This document shows, piece by piece, positions 60,616-64,000 of a stretch of 64,000 bases of DNA. The notes under the pieces are model-generated. The model made no database searches. It worked only from the letters and a program-made list of their open reading frames with translations, and was not told the DNA's origin. Made by a program: the position numbers and the translations under genes. This DNA comes from Phycisphaeraceae bacterium. Its GTDB lineage: Bacteria; Planctomycetota; Phycisphaerae; Phycisphaerales; UBA1924. Each line of letters starts with the position of its first letter. Position 1 is the first letter of the stretch. The stretch covers positions 62,001-126,000 of the forward strand of contig RECQ01000054.1 in assembly GCA_007693965.1 (NCBI GenBank), in the 5' to 3' direction.

Positions 60616-60870
60616 GCTCGAAGGACGTGTCCGAGACGCCGAGGCTGAGGAGTCCTCGACGAAGCCTCGGGAGTGTGGTGTGCAAGTTCGCTCCGTTTCG
60701 AGCTCGAAGGATGTGCATGAGACGCCGAGGCTGAGGAGTCTTCGACGAAGCCTCGGGAGCGGGAAGCGGTCTCTCGACCGACTTCGGTCGCACGCGTTTC
60801 GTTTGTGCGCACGATGTCGTTGCAGCGGGCGTCGCTTCCGAGGCTTCGAGGACTCAGCCTCGGCGTCTCT
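60616..60870. repeat. Three copies of a palindromic repeat (REP-like cluster)
   Basis: Two 58-bp direct copies, 60616-60673 and 60702-60759, are about 90 percent identical; a shortened inverted copy is 60835-60870. Each contains CCGAGGCT and AGCCTCGG as hairpin arms, and the third copy keeps the arms while losing part of the loop side. They fill the 447-bp gap between apt and the ThiF-like gene, with no gene recognised there. Confidence 0.88.
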
Positions 60871-60889
60871 ACGCAGGTTCAAGGGCAAT

Positions 60890-60945
60890 CACCCGCTCAC
60901 CCGCTCACCCGCTCACCCGCTCACCCACTCACCCACTCACCCACT
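60890..60945 (+). repeat. CACCCGCT/CACCCACT octamer array, 7 units
   Basis: Four perfect CACCCGCT units are followed by three CACCCACT units and a partial CACAT, a tandem 8-bp array whose sequence changes once along its length, consistent with stepwise duplication. Confidence 0.97.
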
Positions 60946-60998
60946 CACATACGTTTACTCCCTGGCGCCCGAATCTTCCACGCGATTCCATCAACTCG

Positions 60999-62138
60999 CT
61001 ACACACCCACATACTTCGCATAGATCGCCCGCGCCGCCTCGATGCTGTCCGTATTTTTGATAATCGCGCGTCCGTCGGTGAAGAGGGCGAGCTCGATCGG
61101 GGCGCCGGCGGCGCTTTGTTCGTTGGAGAAGGCGCCTCGGAGCATGTGCTCGTTGGAGGTGAATTCGCCGTGGGCGCGGAGGCGTTCGGCGAGCGCGCGA
61201 AGGTCCATCCGGGCGGGGGCGTTGTCGCTTCCGCCGGGCAGGATCTGCACGCTGTTGCGTCCGCACAGCGATGTGGTGCGCGATGCCGAGCGGCCCTCGA
61301 GGTGCTCGAAGACGCGTCCAGAGCAGCAGGGGCAGTCGGCAGCGCCGGTCGCGTCGTCGAGGGCGAGCTGATGCGTCTGGCCGGTCCACGCGTCGATCGA
61401 CAGCAGCGAGCGGCGGACGGCGCCCCACGCGCCCATGAGCGTCTTGATCGTCTCGGTCGCCTCGGTCGCAGCCACGATGGCGACGGCGGGGCCGAGCACG
61501 CCGGCGGTGTCGCAGGTGGGGGTCGAGCCGGCGGGGGGCGCCTCGGGGAAGAGGCAGCGCAGGCAGGGAGTTTCATGGCCGCTCCACGCCTGCGCCGGCG
61601 CGCCGCCAGCTGCGCGGGGCAGGATCGTCATCTGCATGCCCGACACGCCCACCACGCCCGCGTAGATGTAGGGAACGCCCCGCTTCACCGCCAGGTCGTT
61701 GAGCAGGTAGCGCGTCTCGAAATTGTCCGTGCCGTCGACGATGACGCCGACGGGGGGGAGATCGGCGCCGTGCGCATCGAGCGAGCGCTCGGCGTTCGTG
61801 TGATTGAAGTCATCCACGATGGCGCGCACGCGCACGGCGCTGTCGATGGCTTCGAGCCGGCGCCGGGCCGCCTCGGCTTTCGGGAGCCCTTCGCGGGCGT
61901 CGGCCTCGGTGAAGAGCACCTGGCGCTGGAGGTTGGTGATTTCGACGAAGTCGCGGTCGACCAGCGTGATCGCGCCCACGCCCGCGCGGCACAGCAGGTC
62001 CGCGGCGACGCAGCCGAGGGCGCCGACGCCGACGATCAGCGCGTGCGATTCGCGCAGACGGCGTTGCCCCTCCTCGCCGACCTGCGGCAGGATGAGCTGG
62101 CGATGGTGGCGGGGAGTCGAAGGCGCGTCACGTTGCAC
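60999..62138 (-). CDS. MoeB/ThiF-type E1-like adenylyltransferase
   Basis: A 379-residue E1-like enzyme that adenylates a C-terminal glycine of a sulfur-carrier protein (MoaD- or ThiS-like). ALIVGVGALGCVAADLLCRAG is the ATP site, NLQRQVLFTEADAREG and DGTDNFETRYLLNDLA are family blocks, and CLRCLFP and CPCC form two zinc-binding CxxC pairs. CDTAGVLGP contains the possible catalytic cysteine. A C-terminal extension of about 100 residues has no named domain. No MoaD or ThiS gene is adjacent, so cofactor or thiamine role is open. Confidence 0.85.
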   Translation of the reverse strand: MQRDAPSTPRHHRQLILPQVGEEGQRRLRESHALIVGVGALGCVAADLLCRAGVGAITLVDRDFVEITNLQRQVLFTEADAREGLPKAEAARRRLEAIDSAVRVRAIVDDFNHTNAERSLDAHGADLPPVGVIVDGTDNFETRYLLNDLAVKRGVPYIYAGVVGVSGMQMTILPRAAGGAPAQAWSGHETPCLRCLFPEAPPAGSTPTCDTAGVLGPAVAIVAATEATETIKTLMGAWGAVRRSLLSIDAWTGQTHQLALDDATGAADCPCCSGRVFEHLEGRSASRTTSLCGRNSVQILPGGSDNAPARMDLRALAERLRAHGEFTSNEHMLRGAFSNEQSAAGAPIELALFTDGRAIIKNTDSIEAARAIYAKYVGV

Positions 62139-62166
62139 GGTGAAGATGATAGATCAGACGCACCAC

Positions 62167-62236
62167 GCGAGCCGGGGCGTCTCGCCCCGAGAGATGGCGC
62201 CGGCGCCCTGACTCGGGGCGGGACGCCCCGGCTCGC
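62167..62236. repeat. 70-bp near-perfect palindrome
   Basis: Arms of 25 bp at 62167-62191 and 62212-62236 pair throughout, with one G-T pair. The 20-nt centre contains a second palindrome, GGCGCCGGCGCC. Each arm also folds on itself (GGGGCG/CGCCCC), so it can form alternative cruciforms. It lies between the ThiF-like gene start and the asparaginase-family stop. Confidence 0.9.
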
Positions 62237-62257
62237 TGGGATTAGTGCTTGCTGAGA

Positions 62258-63349
62258 TCAGTCCCTCGCATACAAAAACGCGCAGTCTTCCAGCCGGTCG
62301 CCGCGTTCGTCGCTGATCGCGAACTGCCTGCCCTCGTGCATACACGCTGAGCCGTAGACGCCGTCCTTGCGAACGGCGTACATCACAACGTTGAAGCGCG
62401 GGCGTCCCTTGTCGTCCTGAAGCCTGCGGGCCCGCGTGCGCTCCGAGATCATCTTCAGGACGGCGATGCAGGCGTCGGTCGGGTGGTCGCCGGCGCCCAT
62501 GCGCGCGACGGCCGCGTTGGCGCCGCAGACTTGGATGACCGCCTCGCCGCGCCCTGTGGCGCCGGCGCTGCCGATGGCGTTGTCTGTGTAGAGTCCGGCG
62601 CCAATGATGGGGGAGTCGCCCACGCGTCCGGGGAGTTTCCACGGCAGGCCGCTGGTGGTGGTGGTTCCGGCGAGGTCGCCTCCGGCGGTGACGGCGGAGC
62701 AGTGGATGGTGCCGGTGAGGATGCGATCGTCGATGGCCGCGTCCGCAGCGCCGCGGCGGTTGTCGGGCGTCATGGGCAGGTCGAACTGGTCGGGTTCGAG
62801 CCAGTTGTCATCGCGGTTGAGGCCGGCTTTCCAGCGCAGCCAGGCGCGGCGGGCCTCTTCGGTGAGGAGATTCTCTTCCTGGAAGCCCATGCGCTTCGCG
62901 AAGCGGAGGGCGCCATCGCTGACGAGCAGCACGTGGTCGGTGCGGCGCGCCACCTCGCGCGCGACGGCGGATGGGTAACGGATGTTGCGCAGCGACGCGA
63001 CGGCGCCCGCGCGGTGGGTGGGGCCGTGCATGACGGAGGCGTCGAGCTCGACGATGCCTTCCTCGTTGGGGAGGCCTCCGAGGCCGACTGTCATGTCGTT
63101 CGGATCATCTTCCAGGATGCGCACGCCCGCGACCACCGCGTCGAGCGGATCGGCGCCGTCGCGGATGAGCTCGACGGCCTTTGTGGTCGCAGGAACGCCG
63201 TTGCCGGAGGCGATGGAGACGGGCCGGCGCCCGGCGCCGCCGCCGGCGCGCTGCTGGTTGCGGGCGAAGACGCGGGGCGCTCCGGCGAACGCGAGGGCGG
63301 ATGCGCCCGCCGCGGCGAGAAACGAACGACGAGGAAGGTTGCTGCTCAT
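62258..63349 (-). CDS. Tat-exported N(4)-glycosylasparaginase/asparaginase family hydrolase
   Basis: Ntn hydrolase of the glycosylasparaginase type, 363 residues. An N-terminal RRSFLAAAGASALAF sequence is a twin-arginine signal, so it is probably exported folded. The nucleophile is T214 in LTGTIHCSAV, at which the precursor self-cleaves into alpha and beta subunits. DNRRGAADAAIDDRILTGT precedes it, and GDSPIIGAGLYTDN is the substrate pocket block. Substrate may be a glycan-linked asparagine or a plain beta-aspartyl compound. Confidence 0.87.
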   Translation of the reverse strand: MSSNLPRRSFLAAAGASALAFAGAPRVFARNQQRAGGGAGRRPVSIASGNGVPATTKAVELIRDGADPLDAVVAGVRILEDDPNDMTVGLGGLPNEEGIVELDASVMHGPTHRAGAVASLRNIRYPSAVAREVARRTDHVLLVSDGALRFAKRMGFQEENLLTEEARRAWLRWKAGLNRDDNWLEPDQFDLPMTPDNRRGAADAAIDDRILTGTIHCSAVTAGGDLAGTTTTSGLPWKLPGRVGDSPIIGAGLYTDNAIGSAGATGRGEAVIQVCGANAAVARMGAGDHPTDACIAVLKMISERTRARRLQDDKGRPRFNVVMYAVRKDGVYGSACMHEGRQFAISDERGDRLEDCAFLYARD

Positions 63350-63463
63350 GTGGGGCTCCGTGGGTTCAGAGCTGGGTTGGTGATACGTTCACTATTCCGC
63401 GTGCGTCATGGGACGGATGGGACTCATGGGTACTATGAGTCCTCTTCGGCCTATTCTTCTGAT

Positions 63464-64000
63464 TCACAGCCTTCCCATCACCGGCAGCGTCCCGACCAGC
63501 GGGCGCAGGTATTCGAGGAAGCTCTGCGACACGTCGTGCCGGCCGTCGATGTACTCAGCGGGCATGCGCCGCGTCTTGCCCGCGATTTTCTCGAGTTCGA
63601 CCAGCGGCATCTCGATCTTGTAGGGGATGGTGCTGACGCGCTGGATCGCGACGGATCCCTCGCGTCGGCCCTGGAGGGCGTACATCGCCGCCATCGCGCC
63701 CGCCTTGCGGGCCTCCAGCTGGTCGACGGGGCTGGCGTCGGGCCAGCAGCGCTGCAGATAGCCGAACGTGTCGGCGCGGATGCGCGGCGGCTTGCCGCCT
63801 GCGGGCGTCAGGCGCGAGCGCAGCATGTGGGCCAGCCAGTCGCCGAGCGCGCCGGTGCCGGAGAGCTGCACGTTGCCGTGCTGGTCGGTCTCGTCGAAGC
63901 CGGACATCATGGCGCTGATGAAGTTGCCCGCCTTGTCGTTGATGCCCTCGCTGACGGCGATCTGGCATCGCCCCAGACGCGAGTAGACGTGCTCGACATC
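63464..64000 (-). CDS. Phosphofructokinase family (PPi-dependent-like), C-terminal part
   Basis: A frame open to the window edge, giving the last 178 residues. Segments DVEHVYSRLGRCQIAVSEGI, HGNVQLSGTGALGDWLAHML, DTFGYLQRCWPDASPVDQLE and ARKAGAMAAMYALQG match the C-terminal half of 6-phosphofructokinase / pyrophosphate-fructose-6-phosphate phosphotransferase. The LQR and DQLEA blocks are those of PPi-type and long ATP-type enzymes; the phosphate-donor site lies outside the window, so donor is undetermined. Confidence 0.85.
   Translation of the reverse strand, partial: DVEHVYSRLGRCQIAVSEGINDKAGNFISAMMSGFDETDQHGNVQLSGTGALGDWLAHMLRSRLTPAGGKPPRIRADTFGYLQRCWPDASPVDQLEARKAGAMAAMYALQGRREGSVAIQRVSTIPYKIEMPLVELEKIAGKTRRMPAEYIDGRHDVSQSFLEYLRPLVGTLPVMGRL

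Overview
This is a GC-rich, gene-dense bacterial chromosome segment with short intergenic gaps and genes on both strands. The gene complement points to a planctomycete, most likely of the Phycisphaerae type. It has peptidoglycan (murA, mraZ) and lipid A (lpxB) genes, a secreted protein with a PEP-CTERM-like tail (VIPAPPA, hydrophobic stretch, RRRR), a YdjY-domain lipoprotein, a DUF502 membrane protein, an HTH-receiver regulator, and many short 7-8 bp intergenic tandem repeats. This placement is inference from gene content; there is no rRNA in the window. No prophage, transposase, integrase or CRISPR array was seen.

Layout. 1-8.4 kb: the 3' part of murA, then leftward genes: a PTS-Ntr-like group (DUF502 membrane protein, hpf, ptsN, ptsH), a secreted TPR/metalloprotease/PDZ protein, purN, a hotdog thioesterase, and an iron ABC permease plus binding protein behind a Fur-box promoter. 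8.5-15 kb: nadB, a lipoprotein, an orphan vsr, ldh, panB, and an HtrA protease. 15-22.4 kb: a YdjY lipoprotein, the rpsP-trmD-rplS translation operon, a site-2 protease, a DUF4286 protein, a family 2 glycosyltransferase, an amidohydrolase, a flavin reductase, and a solitary mraZ with a decamer operator array. 22.4-23 kb: a non-coding stretch with several hairpins exposing ANGGAN loops and ending in an intrinsic terminator. It is a candidate CsrA-sequestering small RNA and the most interesting item in the window.

23-31 kb: a glutamine amidotransferase, heptamer repeat arrays, a DNA glycosylase, speA with a deoxyhypusine/homospermidine-synthase-like gene (a polyamine pair), and two tandem GT4 glycosyltransferases. 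31-39 kb: an unrecognised gene paired with fumarylacetoacetase, the PEP-CTERM-like protein with its own promoter and terminator, alanine dehydrogenase, a large secreted unknown, trxB, and a small CBM48-type protein. 39-48.9 kb: two CPA2 antiporters with TrkA-type domains, an NDUFA9-like protein, a dicarboxylate/glutamate symporter, aspS, lpxB and tRNA-Leu(UAA). 49-54.5 kb: a secreted protein with a duplicated domain, then a signalling cluster (HTH-REC, HDOD-GAF-histidine kinase, degenerate receiver-GAF). 54.5-64 kb: der, an MsbA-like exporter, aroA, groES, apt, a MoeB/ThiF-type E1 protein, a Tat-exported asparaginase-family hydrolase, and the end of a phosphofructokinase-family gene.

Many gaps hold repeats instead of plain spacer: GAGTNNN or GAGATTT heptamer arrays, octamer arrays, and long palindromes. 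One inverted-repeat element supplies the C-terminal codons of an antiporter gene, and one heptamer array lies just upstream of the rplS start codon.
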